Origin: an uncultured Erythrobacter sp.
Lineage (GTDB): Bacteria; Pseudomonadota; Alphaproteobacteria; Sphingomonadales; Sphingomonadaceae
Assembly (NCBI GenBank): GCA_947488325.1
Contig: CANKYZ010000001.1
Location: 248,001 to 312,000, forward strand
Length of the DNA: 64,000 nucleotides
Direction of reading: 5' to 3'
Positions 27,482 through 36,450 of the stretch are shown here, piece by piece. Within the stretch, counting starts at the first letter, position 1; every line of letters starts with the position of its first letter. Position numbers and translations under genes: made by a program. Under the pieces are notes generated by a model. That model saw nothing but the letters and a program-made list of their open reading frames with translations, had not been told where the DNA came from and did not search any database.

Positions 27482-28732
27482 ATGACTGGACATGTAACAT
27501 CTTCATCGACTGCCGACGTCGTAATCATTGGAACGGGGCATGGCGGCGCGCAGGCGGCAATCGCCCTGCGGCAGCATGGGCTCGAAGGCACGGTCATGAT
27601 GATCGGTCGGGATCAGGTACCCCCCTATGAACGGCCACCTTTGTCCAAGGAGTATCTCGCCGGGGACAAGACCTTTGAGCGAATTATGATCCGCCCCGAA
27701 AGGTTCTGGGCCGATAAAGGTATCGAACTACGCCTTGGCTGCGGAGTCAGTGAAATTGATTGGATGGCGCATACCGTCACGCTGTCGGATGGCAGTACGA
27801 TTGGCTATCGCAAGTTGATCTGGGCCGGCGGCGCGGACCCGCGTCGACTTGGCCTGCCGGGAGCTAACCTCAAAGGCATCCACTACGTCCGTGACAAACG
27901 CGACGCAGACGCCATGATGGCTGCGCTTGAAGCGGGCGCAAGGCGGGCCGTGGTAATCGGCGGCGGTTATATCGGATTGGAAGCCGCAGCAGTGCTACGC
28001 AAGCTGGGTTGCGAAGTCACCGTGCTCGAAATGCAAGACCGGGTTCTGGCCCGCGTTGCCGGTGAAGAGATGTCCCGCTTTTTTGAAGCGGAGCACCGCC
28101 GGCAAGGTGTCGACATTCAGGTTTCGCAAGGAGTCTCTGAAATCCTGGGCGAGGGCAATTCGGTCAAAGCCGTAAAGCTCGACAATGGTGACATTGTTGA
28201 ATGTGACATGGTCATCGTTGGTATCGGTATCGTACCCGCAGTCGCGCCATTAATCGCTGCCGGAGCGGCAGGGTCGAACGGGGTCGATGTCGATGTATTT
28301 TGCCGCACCACACTCGATGATATTTACGCCATTGGCGACTGCGCTGCGCATGCAAATCCCTTTGCTGACAGCGCCGTTATAAGGTTGGAATCGGTGCAGA
28401 ATGCTAACGATATGGCAAAGGTCGTCGCCAAGGCGATAATGGGCGACAAAGAACCTTATCATGCGCTACCGTGGTTTTGGTCCAACCAGTATGACCTCAA
28501 GCTCCAGACCGCTGGCCTGAGTGTCGGATACGATACCACTGTGTTGCGAGGGAATCCTGAGGATCGCAAATTTACCGTAGTCTATATGAAAGACGGTCGC
28601 CCGATAGCGTTCGATTGCGTCAACACGATGAAGGACTATGTGCAGGGCCGCAAATTGCTCGAAAACGAGGTCGGGAAGATCGACCCGGACCTGCTTGCTG
28701 ATACTGAAATTCCGCTTAAGGAGTTGATGTAA
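27482..28732 (+). CDS. FAD-dependent ferredoxin/rubredoxin reductase
   Basis: 416 residues with two Rossmann dinucleotide sites: [21 protein letters not shown] (FAD, about 11-31) and [21 protein letters not shown] (NADH, about 152-172), plus [11 protein letters not shown] (FAD ribityl). The pattern matches putidaredoxin-reductase-like enzymes that pass electrons from NADH to a [2Fe-2S] ferredoxin serving P450s. It could supply the P450s at 1045 and 32287, but no ferredoxin gene is in the window. Its last 17 bases overlap queG on the opposite strand. Confidence 0.93.
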   Translation: MTGHVTSSSTADVVIIGTGHGGAQAAIALRQHGLEGTVMMIGRDQVPPYERPPLSKEYLAGDKTFERIMIRPERFWADKGIELRLGCGVSEIDWMAHTVTLSDGSTIGYRKLIWAGGADPRRLGLPGANLKGIHYVRDKRDADAMMAALEAGARRAVVIGGGYIGLEAAAVLRKLGCEVTVLEMQDRVLARVAGEEMSRFFEAEHRRQGVDIQVSQGVSEILGEGNSVKAVKLDNGDIVECDMVIVGIGIVPAVAPLIAAGAAGSNGVDVDVFCRTTLDDIYAIGDCAAHANPFADSAVIRLESVQNANDMAKVVAKAIMGDKEPYHALPWFWSNQYDLKLQTAGLSVGYDTTVLRGNPEDRKFTVVYMKDGRPIAFDCVNTMKDYVQGRKLLENEVGKIDPDLLADTEIPLKELM

Positions 28733-29777
28733 GCTGCGAAAACGCCCACTGTGCAGCTTCGCTAACAGCTGGGTCGGGGTCTTGTGTGAGCGCTCCCACA
28801 ACAGGTTTGAGCGACGCGTCTGCGCTGTTTCCCGCTGCGTAGAGACAGTTGCGCACAAACCGATCGCGCCCAATTCGCTTAATCGGTGACCCAGAGAACA
28901 ACTTGCGGAAACCAGCATCATCGAGGGTTAACAATTCCGCGATGCGAGGTGCCGTCAGTTCGGCGCGCGGCAGAAATTCACGCGCGGCATGGGCTTCGCT
29001 TGCAAATTTGTTCCACGGACACACTGCAAGGCAATCATCGCAACCATAAATGCGATTTCCCAGCCCTTCGCGAAATTCCTCTGGGATCGGGCCTTTATGC
29101 TCAATCGTGAGATAGGAAATGCAGCGCCGCGCATCGAGCTTATACGGACCGGTGAACGCATCGGTCGGGCAAATATCCAGACACGCGCTGCACGATCCGC
29201 ATTGGTCCCGATGCGGATCAGCCGGGGCCAGGTCCAAAGTGGTGTAAATCGCGCCAAGGAACAGCCAGCTGCCATGTTCCGGGCTGACGAGATTGGTGTG
29301 CTTGCCCTGCCAACCGATCCCCGCAGCCTCTCCCAACGGCTTTTCCATCACCGGAGCAGTGTCGACGAAGACCTTGACGTCTGCACTGGGCTCTTTTGCG
29401 ACAATCCACCGGGCCAGCGCCTTCAGTCGTTTCTTCACCACATCATGATAATCGCGTCCCTGAGCGTAAACCGAGATCCGGGCGCGATCCGTCACCTCCT
29501 CCAGTGCCATTGGGTCAATCGAAGGCGTATAGCTCATGCCCAGTGCGATCACGGTTCTGGCTTTGGGCCATAAGCCCTGGGGTGATCGGCGATGCTGCAA
29601 GCGCGTCTCCATCCACTCCATCGATCCATGATTGCCTTCGCCGAGCCATTGTTCCAGCCGTTCACTACGCACCGGGTCTTCACTAGCGCTGGCAAAGCCG
29701 CATACTGCAAAGCCAAGCGCGCGCGCTTCGGACTCGATCCGCGCAGCTAGACCATTACTGACTGCGTTGTTAACCAT
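28716..29777 (-). CDS. queG: Epoxyqueuosine reductase
   Basis: 353 residues. DUF1730 cobalamin-binding N-terminal part ([11 protein letters not shown] ... [32 protein letters not shown]) and two [4Fe-4S] clusters ([30 protein letters not shown]), then the C-terminal HEAT-like extension. It performs the last step of queuosine synthesis in tRNA. Divergent from the ABC transporter with a 46-base gap. Confidence 0.95.
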   Translation of the reverse strand: MVNNAVSNGLAARIESEARALGFAVCGFASASEDPVRSERLEQWLGEGNHGSMEWMETRLQHRRSPQGLWPKARTVIALGMSYTPSIDPMALEEVTDRARISVYAQGRDYHDVVKKRLKALARWIVAKEPSADVKVFVDTAPVMEKPLGEAAGIGWQGKHTNLVSPEHGSWLFLGAIYTTLDLAPADPHRDQCGSCSACLDICPTDAFTGPYKLDARRCISYLTIEHKGPIPEEFREGLGNRIYGCDDCLAVCPWNKFASEAHAAREFLPRAELTAPRIAELLTLDDAGFRKLFSGSPIKRIGRDRFVRNCLYAAGNSADASLKPVVGALTQDPDPAVSEAAQWAFSQLTSTP

Positions 29778-29823
29778 GCTTGGGGTTACTCCCGTTTAGT
29801 CTCACGTATTAACCCTCACACGC

Positions 29824-30861
29824 ATGGATAGGGCCGTAAGCGAACAATCGATGATGAGCAATTGCACCGCGTCAGCAGACGCTTCGGGTGAAAGCGAGGC
29901 ATTGACCCTCTCTGCGCCCGAAAAAAGACCACTGGCAATCGAAGCACGCGGGCTGGTAAAAAGTTTTGACGGTACCCGGGCGGTCGATGGGGTCGACATC
30001 TCTGTGCCCGAGGGCGCGATTTACGGCATTCTCGGGCCAAATGGCGCGGGCAAGACCACGACATTGCGGATGCTGTTGGGAATTATCGATCCTGATGAAG
30101 GTGTGCGGCGGGTGTTCGGCAATGATCGCCCTCACGAGATCGGCCGCTTGATCGGCTATCTGCCCGAAGAACGCGGGCTCTATCCAGCCATGAAATCCAT
30201 CGAAGCGATCGCTTTCATGGGCGCGCTGCGCGGCTTGCCGTTGGCAGAAGGGCGCAAACGCGGGTTGGATTTGCTGGAACGGCATGACCTTTCGCACGCC
30301 GCAGACCGCACCATTCGCCAGCTATCGAAAGGCATGGCGCAGACCGTACAATTGCTTGGAACCTTAGTGCATCGCCCGCGTCTCGTCGTACTGGATGAGC
30401 CGTTTTCCGGGCTCGACGCGATCAATCAGGGCAAATTGGAAGCGATGATCCGCAGCCTTGCCGAAGATGGCGTAACCGTGATCTTCTCCACCCACGTCAT
30501 CCACCATGCTGAAAGGCTTTGCGAAGGCGTAGCGATTATCGCCGGAGGCAAGGTGCCCTATGCTGGCAGTGTAGAGGCCGCGCGCGACCGTATTGCCGCG
30601 CAGGTAAGGCTGGAAACTCGTGCCCGTGAAGGCGCATGGATCAGGGCCCTGCCCGCTGACATGCGCCGCGAAGGCGATTTCTTCTATTTCCCGCTGCCAG
30701 AAGGCGGGGTCGAACCGCTTCTGCGCCAGTTGATCGAAGGCGAAGCAGGAATTCTGTCGCTTTCGATTGAGCGCGCTGGACTGCACGATGCCTTTGTCTC
30801 GATCGCAGGAGAAGCCGCCGCCCGTCAGCTCAAATTGGATGCAGCGGGAGGCCAGAAATGA
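29824..30861 (+). CDS. ABC transporter ATP-binding subunit (NatA-like)
   Basis: 345 residues. Walker A GPNGAGKTT, Q-loop region GYLPEERGLYPAM, signature LSKGM, Walker B LVVLDEPFSGLD and H-loop FSTHVIHH. The C-terminal 90 residues fit the DUF4162 tail of exporter ATPases. It pairs with the permease that starts within its stop codon (ATGA). The first ATG lacks a ribosome site; ATG 29851 or 29854 are alternatives that leave the domain intact. Probably an exporter of ions or lipophilic compounds (NatAB-type). Confidence 0.93.
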   Translation: MDRAVSEQSMMSNCTASADASGESEALTLSAPEKRPLAIEARGLVKSFDGTRAVDGVDISVPEGAIYGILGPNGAGKTTTLRMLLGIIDPDEGVRRVFGNDRPHEIGRLIGYLPEERGLYPAMKSIEAIAFMGALRGLPLAEGRKRGLDLLERHDLSHAADRTIRQLSKGMAQTVQLLGTLVHRPRLVVLDEPFSGLDAINQGKLEAMIRSLAEDGVTVIFSTHVIHHAERLCEGVAIIAGGKVPYAGSVEAARDRIAAQVRLETRAREGAWIRALPADMRREGDFFYFPLPEGGVEPLLRQLIEGEAGILSLSIERAGLHDAFVSIAGEAAARQLKLDAAGGQK

Positions 30862-32159
30862 CCGAACTCACCACAGATCAGCATCGGGCCGACCTCGACG
30901 CAAAGCCGCGCCTGACGCGGCTAGAGGCCGCATGGGTGATCGCACGGCGCGACTTTATCGCTGTCCTATTCAGCCGCGCATTCCTGTTCTTCTTGATCGG
31001 TCCGCTATTCCCTGTCTTGGTTGGCGGATTGGCTGGCAGTATCGGCAATCAAACCTCTCGTGAAACGACAGTTATTGAAGTTGGCCTTGCTATGAATGCT
31101 GAGGACAATTCCGCAATGATGTCCGCTCGCGACCAGCTTGCGCCACAATTGCGCGGCGCGGTGCCTACCTTGCAGATTGTGGCCGAAGCTGCCGAGAATC
31201 CCGACTTTAACGCACGCACCTTTATGGAAGCACGCCGCGGAAATTATGCCGCAATTGTCACCGGAACACTCGCAGCGCCCGAACTTATAGGCACCGAAGG
31301 ACAGGTGCGACGATGGCAAGGTCCGATTGAATTAATCGCAGCAAGCGCTTCGTCTGCAACGCCTTTAACCTTCCCGCAATCAACCCGACAGACCGTAACC
31401 GCCAGCGCGGCATCAGAACGGTCGAACCGTATTCGGACTGCCCAGGCCGCGCAGATGGTAATGTTCCTGCTCACCATGCTTCTCGCGGGCATGGTGCTCT
31501 CAAACCTCGCAGAGGAGAAGGGCAATAAAATCATCGAAATCCTTGCCGCAGCTATTCCGATGGATGCGGTGTTTATGGGTAAGCTGTTTGCGATGCTGGG
31601 CGTCTCTTTCGTCGGGATCGCAGTTTGGGGCATGGTTGGCTGGGGTTTTTGGGCCATCGCCGAAAGCGCAATTGTGACTGTCACGGAAACCGATTTCCGT
31701 AATCTACCCGGTCCAGCTGTTGGTTGGCCTATGTTTATAGCACTTGGTATTGCCTATTTTTCGATGGCGTATCTGTTGCTCGGCTCGTTGTTCCTGACCA
31801 TCGGTGCCATGGCCAATACTGTGCGCGAAGTGCAGACTCTTTCGATGCCCGTGACAATGCTGCAGCTGATGGTGTTCTTCCTCGCCGCAGCGACATTGAC
31901 AGATGCCGGATCGAGCTTTGAAATCGCAGCAGTTGTGTTTCCGCTGTCTTCGCCCTTCGCCCTATTGGCACGCGCCGCTCTCGAAGAAACCTTGTGGATC
32001 CATGCAGCCGCGCTTGCTTGGCAAGCGCTTTGGGTGCTGCTGCTGGTCAAAGGCGGATCGATTCTGTTCCGCAAACGTGTGATGAAATCGGGCGGCGCTG
32101 GGCGCGATAAGAAAAAGCGTCGTTGGCGCCGTTCCGCCAAGGCCACCGAACCAACCTAA
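30858..32159 (+). CDS. ABC-2 type transporter permease (NatB-like)
   Basis: 433 residues. One N-terminal transmembrane helix (FLFFLIGPLFPVLVGGLAG), a large periplasmic domain (about 65-190), then five or six helices including MVMFLLTMLLAGMVLSNLAEEKGNKIIEIL, the family hallmark. The end is basic (RKRVMKSGGAGRDKKKRRWRR), suited to a cytosolic tail. Functions with the adjacent ATPase as an exporter. Confidence 0.93.
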   Translation: MTELTTDQHRADLDAKPRLTRLEAAWVIARRDFIAVLFSRAFLFFLIGPLFPVLVGGLAGSIGNQTSRETTVIEVGLAMNAEDNSAMMSARDQLAPQLRGAVPTLQIVAEAAENPDFNARTFMEARRGNYAAIVTGTLAAPELIGTEGQVRRWQGPIELIAASASSATPLTFPQSTRQTVTASAASERSNRIRTAQAAQMVMFLLTMLLAGMVLSNLAEEKGNKIIEILAAAIPMDAVFMGKLFAMLGVSFVGIAVWGMVGWGFWAIAESAIVTVTETDFRNLPGPAVGWPMFIALGIAYFSMAYLLLGSLFLTIGAMANTVREVQTLSMPVTMLQLMVFFLAAATLTDAGSSFEIAAVVFPLSSPFALLARAALEETLWIHAAALAWQALWVLLLVKGGSILFRKRVMKSGGAGRDKKKRRWRRSAKATEPT

Positions 32160-32193
32160 ACCTGAAGGAATAGGTCGCAAAACGCAACCCGTA

Positions 32194-32222
32194 TTGACAT
32201 CACTGTCAGTTAAGGCAGGATA
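32194..32222 (+). promoter_or_regulatory. Promoter with overlapping palindromic operator before CYP153
   Basis: A TTGACA -35 (32194-32199) coincides with a perfect palindrome TGACA-TCAC-TGTCA (32195-32208), and a GGATAG-like -10 lies near 32218. The arrangement is what a TetR-type repressor would block. It sits about 80-90 bases before the P450 start. Confidence 0.55.
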
Positions 32223-32286
32223 GGTGGTAAGAGAGTGGTAAAGATAATGGTGAAATGCCAGGGCCACTCCATTAGGAGAGAGCCCC

Positions 32287-33624
32287 ATGGCGACCGCTGC
32301 ACCTGCACGCCCAAAAGTCCGTACTTCACCGACCGCTTACGAAGCGATCAAAGAGCATTACGCGAACAATCCTGGCGAACGACCTGACCATCCGCACAAG
32401 TGGGATGTCAGCCGCAGCGACATATATTTCGAAGACAAATGGCAACCGATCTTCAAAGAGATGCAGGACGTGGGGCCGCTGCATTACATTCCAGAAAGCC
32501 CCTATGGCCCCTATTGGGCCGTGGTCGGCCATAAGGCGATCCAGCATATCGAGGCACAGCCTGAGATATTCTCATCCAGCTGGGAATATGGCGGCATCAC
32601 CATTCTGGAACGTCTATCCGATGAAGAGCTCGAGGAAAGCACTGCTGACCGACGCGAATTGCCGATGTTCATTGCCATGGACCGGCCTCAGCACACAGGA
32701 CAACGCCGCACGGTCGCGCCGAAATTCACACCGAGCGCGATGACAGATATGGAGACCGAAATCCGCGCGCGGACGGGTGAATTGCTCGATACTTTGCCGC
32801 GCGGGGAAGTCTTCGATTGGGTCGATACAGTTTCAATTGAACTAACCACCGGAATGCTCGCGATTCTGTTCGGTTTTCCATGGGAAGACCGCCGGATGCT
32901 CACATTCTGGTCTGATTGGTCAGGGGACACTGAACTGGCCACCGTGCGTGAACTTGACGAGCTGCGTTGGGAATTCCTCCATGAAATGGCCGCATACTTC
33001 CAGTCTATTTGGATGGAGCGTTCCATGGACAAGGAACCAGGCAACGATCTGATCTCAATGATGATCCATTCCGAAGCAATGAACCAAATGCGTCCGGAAG
33101 AATTCATCGGCAATCTGGTGCTGTTGATAGTCGGCGGTAACGACACAACACGCAACACTATGAGCGGGATCATCCATTCGCTCGACAAATTCCCTGACCA
33201 ACGAAAATTGTTCGAGGAGGATCCGTCGCTCATCCCCAATGCGGTGCAGGAATGCCTGCGCTATCAGACCCCGCTCGCACATATGCGCCGCACTTGCACT
33301 GAGGACACCGAAGTCTTTGGCGAGACGATCAAGAAGGGCGACAAAGTCGTGCTGTGGTATCTCGGCGCAAACCGCGAAGAGAGCGTGTTTGAAAACCCGC
33401 ACAAGCTGGATATCACACGCGAGAACGCGCGCCGCCACATCGCCTTTGGCTATGGAATTCACCGCTGCGTGGGTGCGCGGCTTGCTGAATTGCAGCTCAG
33501 AGTCCTGATGGAGGAAATGCACAAACGCCGGATGCGTGTGCATGTTGCTGGCGATGTTGAGCGGGTACGTGCAAACTTTGTCCATGGTTTTCGCAAGCTT
33601 GAGGTCGAAATCACCGAGTTCTGA
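32287..33624 (+). CDS. CYP153-family cytochrome P450 (alkane/terminal hydroxylase)
   Basis: 445 residues. Features match CYP153: SPYGPYWAVV, YGGITIL, LPMFIAMDRPQHTGQRRTVAP, FDWVDTVSIELTT, the I-helix LLIVGGNDTTRNTMSG (283-289 core) and the heme loop FGYGIHRCVGARLAELQ (Cys394). CYP153 enzymes hydroxylate medium-chain alkanes or fatty acids at the terminal carbon. AGGAGAG precedes ATG 32287. No ferredoxin is adjacent; a compatible reductase is at 27482. Probable growth or detoxification role on hydrocarbons. Confidence 0.94.
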   Translation: MATAAPARPKVRTSPTAYEAIKEHYANNPGERPDHPHKWDVSRSDIYFEDKWQPIFKEMQDVGPLHYIPESPYGPYWAVVGHKAIQHIEAQPEIFSSSWEYGGITILERLSDEELEESTADRRELPMFIAMDRPQHTGQRRTVAPKFTPSAMTDMETEIRARTGELLDTLPRGEVFDWVDTVSIELTTGMLAILFGFPWEDRRMLTFWSDWSGDTELATVRELDELRWEFLHEMAAYFQSIWMERSMDKEPGNDLISMMIHSEAMNQMRPEEFIGNLVLLIVGGNDTTRNTMSGIIHSLDKFPDQRKLFEEDPSLIPNAVQECLRYQTPLAHMRRTCTEDTEVFGETIKKGDKVVLWYLGANREESVFENPHKLDITRENARRHIAFGYGIHRCVGARLAELQLRVLMEEMHKRRMRVHVAGDVERVRANFVHGFRKLEVEITEF

Positions 33625-33711
33625 TCCTCCGTGTTTTTCAGATCGTGTGAAACTTTTCGCGAGTTTGCGACGTATGTAGAGTCGAGAGAACTTTGCTTTC
33701 AAAGGACCACC

Positions 33712-34218
33712 ATGTCGTTCAAACTGTCTACCCGTCGAAGCTTTGTTGCTGCCACCGGCCTAGCCGCCACGCTCCCGCTGCTGGCGAGCTGTGGTTCAGG
33801 CATGATGAAATCGCGCAAAGAGCGAACATTTCGCATCACTCGTACCGATGCGCAGTGGCGCAGTCAGCTAACAAGCAGCGAATATCGCATCTTGCGCGAA
33901 GCCGGCACAGAACGCGCGTTTTCTTCACCACTGGATAATGAAAAACGTCGCGGAACGTTCACCTGTGCGGGCTGCGGCAATCGGCTTTATTCCTCAGTTC
34001 ACAAATATGACAGCGGCACAGGTTGGCCAAGTTTTTGGCAACCGATTGATACAGAAGCTGTTGGCACCACAACCGACTATAAGATCGGCTATCCGCGCAC
34101 CGAAGTGCATTGCGCCGATTGCGGCGGGCATCTCGGTCATATCTTTGGTGATGGCCCCCGGCCAACGGGTAAACGTCACTGCATCAACGGCGTAGCAATG
34201 GACTTCATTCCGACGTAA
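33712..34218 (+). CDS. msrB: Peptide-methionine (R)-S-oxide reductase, exported
   Basis: 168 residues. The C-terminal MsrB domain has the zinc Cys pairs CAGC and CADC, GTGWPSFWQPI and the catalytic RHCINGVAMDF. Unlike the cytosolic form it begins with a twin-Arg-like and lipobox-like signal (STRRSFVAATGLAATLPLLASC), so it probably repairs oxidised Met in the periplasm or on the membrane. ATG 33712 has AAGGA upstream. Its last 14 bases overlap the GT-C gene in the opposite direction. Confidence 0.93.
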   Translation: MSFKLSTRRSFVAATGLAATLPLLASCGSGMMKSRKERTFRITRTDAQWRSQLTSSEYRILREAGTERAFSSPLDNEKRRGTFTCAGCGNRLYSSVHKYDSGTGWPSFWQPIDTEAVGTTTDYKIGYPRTEVHCADCGGHLGHIFGDGPRPTGKRHCINGVAMDFIPT

Positions 34219-35992
34219 CACGCCAGACCTTGAGGCCGTTTTGATCGCCGACATCGACCGGCGCAAGCCATTGCGGCGGAGTGCCAGTCACCAAGCTTGC
34301 CATGAAACTTTCAGGCGCGATCCGGGCGTACATTCGTGCCTCGGCTAATGTTGAGCATAACGCCACATATTTGACGGCGCGCAATTGCAAGGTGCTGCGT
34401 GCGTCAGCGTTAGAGCCCAGCGCCGTTTCAATAAGAACTCGCATGGATTCATGGCCCCGGTGATGACCCGTGGCGATAACAGTATGGTCGCTGATCAGCA
34501 GCAATTCTGGTGAAATATCGAGTGGTGCATAAATCTCACCCTTGGGCAAGGCTGCCAGTGCTTCTGCCGCATCCCGCACAGAGCACTGGCTGGGATTGCC
34601 CATTGATGCAGGTGCTTTCAGAACCGACGCGCTAGCAGGTATGGCGCTCGTCAGCAGCATCGCGGGGAAGGCGGGCAAAAGCGCGCATGCGACACCAGTC
34701 ATCGCCGCCATTCGCGGCGCGGGACTATCCATCAATCGGATGGCCCTGAGCCATTCACGCAATTGCCAAGCAAGCGGCGGCGCGCCCAAAACACCCGCCA
34801 CTGCGCCTGCACGCGATACAAAAACGGACACCAACAGCGCCGTTGCCAGAATGATCGCATAGTCGCCCCAAAACCGGCTTAACCAATCATGCGATTTGCG
34901 CCTAAGGTTGACCGCCGCAATCAGCGCTATCAGCGGTGTAACTGCATATTGTAATGCGGCCGTGAGCGACTGACGCCAGATCGGCATCCCTTCGAGAACA
35001 TTGGCGTGCCAATATTGTGCCACGATCGGATCAAGCTCAGAAAACCCACCACCACTCGCGCATTGTGGCGCAGTGGTTAGCAGCAAAGCGAGCGCCCCAC
35101 CGCCCGCAAACGCAAAGCCGACAAACACAACACCGCGCGGTGCAGGTTCAAACCGCGAAAGCACAGTTAGTACAATTGCTCCCCAACCGAACATCGCAAG
35201 ATGCACCGGACTGATCGCATCGCAATAGATCGCAAGGTCAGCGAATCCGCGCGTGCCCACGAACAGGACCGCACCGATAATCGCAAACGATTGGATCGCA
35301 TTCACAAGCCACGTGCGCGCATTTCGGTCGCGCAACCAGCGCAGGGCCAAAACTACAAAGAAAACGGCGGCCAGCGGCAGCCCCTCAATCGAAATCGATA
35401 GCCAAGTCGCAAGGGCGACACCGATAACCCAACCTCCTACTTTGGGCGAACGCGCCATCAGACCGTTTACAGCAGCGAGGGCGCACACAATTTGCCAGCC
35501 ATGATGATCGATCCGCATTGGCCCAAGTTGAAAGAGAGCGGGAACAGAAATAGCGACGATCAGAGAGGTTAACGTCGCCTCCTCGTCCCCCATCAATCGC
35601 CACGCGATCCGCGCCGCAAGCGTCATGGTAAGACCTAATGTAGCAAGCGGAACCACGACGAGGGCAGCGGTTTCGGCCGCGCTCGCTCCAATCAGCGGGG
35701 TCAAAATAATGATGACAAAGGCGATCGGCAGATCGATGAGGCGTGACCAATGCATTGGCACACCACCTCCCGGCGCATCCACGCGGTATTGCGCTACATC
35801 GAACCAATTTTGTCCGGCGATGAGGTCGCGAACCTGAACCAGACGCATAACGTCATCAGGATCAGGGAAGCGGTTAGAAGAAATCGCGCTCCAGTTGATG
35901 ATCAGCAATAACGCGCTAACGATGGCCCAAGCAGCCCCAACCCGGACCAGGAAGTCTAGTGGCAATGCCCTGCGACGCCGATCGACCAGCAT
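34205..35992 (-). CDS. Polytopic membrane protein, GT-C glycosyltransferase-like
   Basis: 595 residues, about 12 hydrophobic helices. The first periplasmic loop has PDPDDVMRLVQVRDLIAGQNWFD and MHWSRLIDLP, an acidic DDxMR motif like those of GT-C/STT3-type transferases that use polyprenyl-phosphate sugars. The C-terminal soluble part (RDAAEALAALPKGEIYAPL ... ATGHHRGHESM) is a further family trait. ATG 35992 follows AAGGG. It starts four bases after the GtrA gene, which supports a role in lipid-linked glycosylation. The exact reaction is unknown. Confidence 0.72.
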   Translation of the reverse strand: MLVDRRRRALPLDFLVRVGAAWAIVSALLLIINWSAISSNRFPDPDDVMRLVQVRDLIAGQNWFDVAQYRVDAPGGGVPMHWSRLIDLPIAFVIIILTPLIGASAAETAALVVVPLATLGLTMTLAARIAWRLMGDEEATLTSLIVAISVPALFQLGPMRIDHHGWQIVCALAAVNGLMARSPKVGGWVIGVALATWLSISIEGLPLAAVFFVVLALRWLRDRNARTWLVNAIQSFAIIGAVLFVGTRGFADLAIYCDAISPVHLAMFGWGAIVLTVLSRFEPAPRGVVFVGFAFAGGGALALLLTTAPQCASGGGFSELDPIVAQYWHANVLEGMPIWRQSLTAALQYAVTPLIALIAAVNLRRKSHDWLSRFWGDYAIILATALLVSVFVSRAGAVAGVLGAPPLAWQLREWLRAIRLMDSPAPRMAAMTGVACALLPAFPAMLLTSAIPASASVLKAPASMGNPSQCSVRDAAEALAALPKGEIYAPLDISPELLLISDHTVIATGHHRGHESMRVLIETALGSNADARSTLQLRAVKYVALCSTLAEARMYARIAPESFMASLVTGTPPQWLAPVDVGDQNGLKVWRVTSE

Positions 35993-35996
35993 AATC

Positions 35997-36449
35997 TCAA
36001 CCCTTGCTCGCCGCAGATTCTTCGGCGCGGAAGACGATGCGACTGCGAATGAGCCAGGTGGCAAGGAAGCTGACAATTACGGCAGCACCCTTTGCAATCC
36101 GCGGATCAATTCCGGACCAATCGCCAAAGCCCACAATCATTGTCGTCAGCGCAAGGCCAAGCAGAGCAGAGACCACAAACAAAGCTTTTTGCCGGGTCCG
36201 CGCGATACCGCCTGCCGCGACATTATCTTGAAACACTGCGCGGCTCGACATCAGCCAATGCGCGATGATGCCAAACGAATAGCCGACAGCAGATGCAGGC
36301 GCAGCTGCGACGTCTAGCGAAAGAAGCGCGAGGAAACTGCCAACATCCACTGCCAACGCACCAACGCTGGCGCAGACATAGCGCACAAAGCGAATGTCAC
36401 GCAGCTTTGCCAAAATAGCATGTGCCGGAATAGACTTGGCCACCATCAA
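35997..36449 (-). CDS. GtrA-like family membrane protein
   Basis: 150 residues with four helices: RFVRYVCASVGALAVDVGSFLALL, AVGYSFGIIAHWLMSSRAVF, ALFVVSALLGLALTTMIVGFG and IAKGAAVIVSFLATWLIRSRIVF. This is the GtrA (PF04138) pattern; members are thought to move or position undecaprenyl-linked sugars. It sits between the FAD oxidoreductase (one base gap) and the GT-C protein in one operon. Confidence 0.88.
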   Translation of the reverse strand: MMVAKSIPAHAILAKLRDIRFVRYVCASVGALAVDVGSFLALLSLDVAAAPASAVGYSFGIIAHWLMSSRAVFQDNVAAGGIARTRQKALFVVSALLGLALTTMIVGFGDWSGIDPRIAKGAAVIVSFLATWLIRSRIVFRAEESAASKG

Positions 36450-36450
36450 T

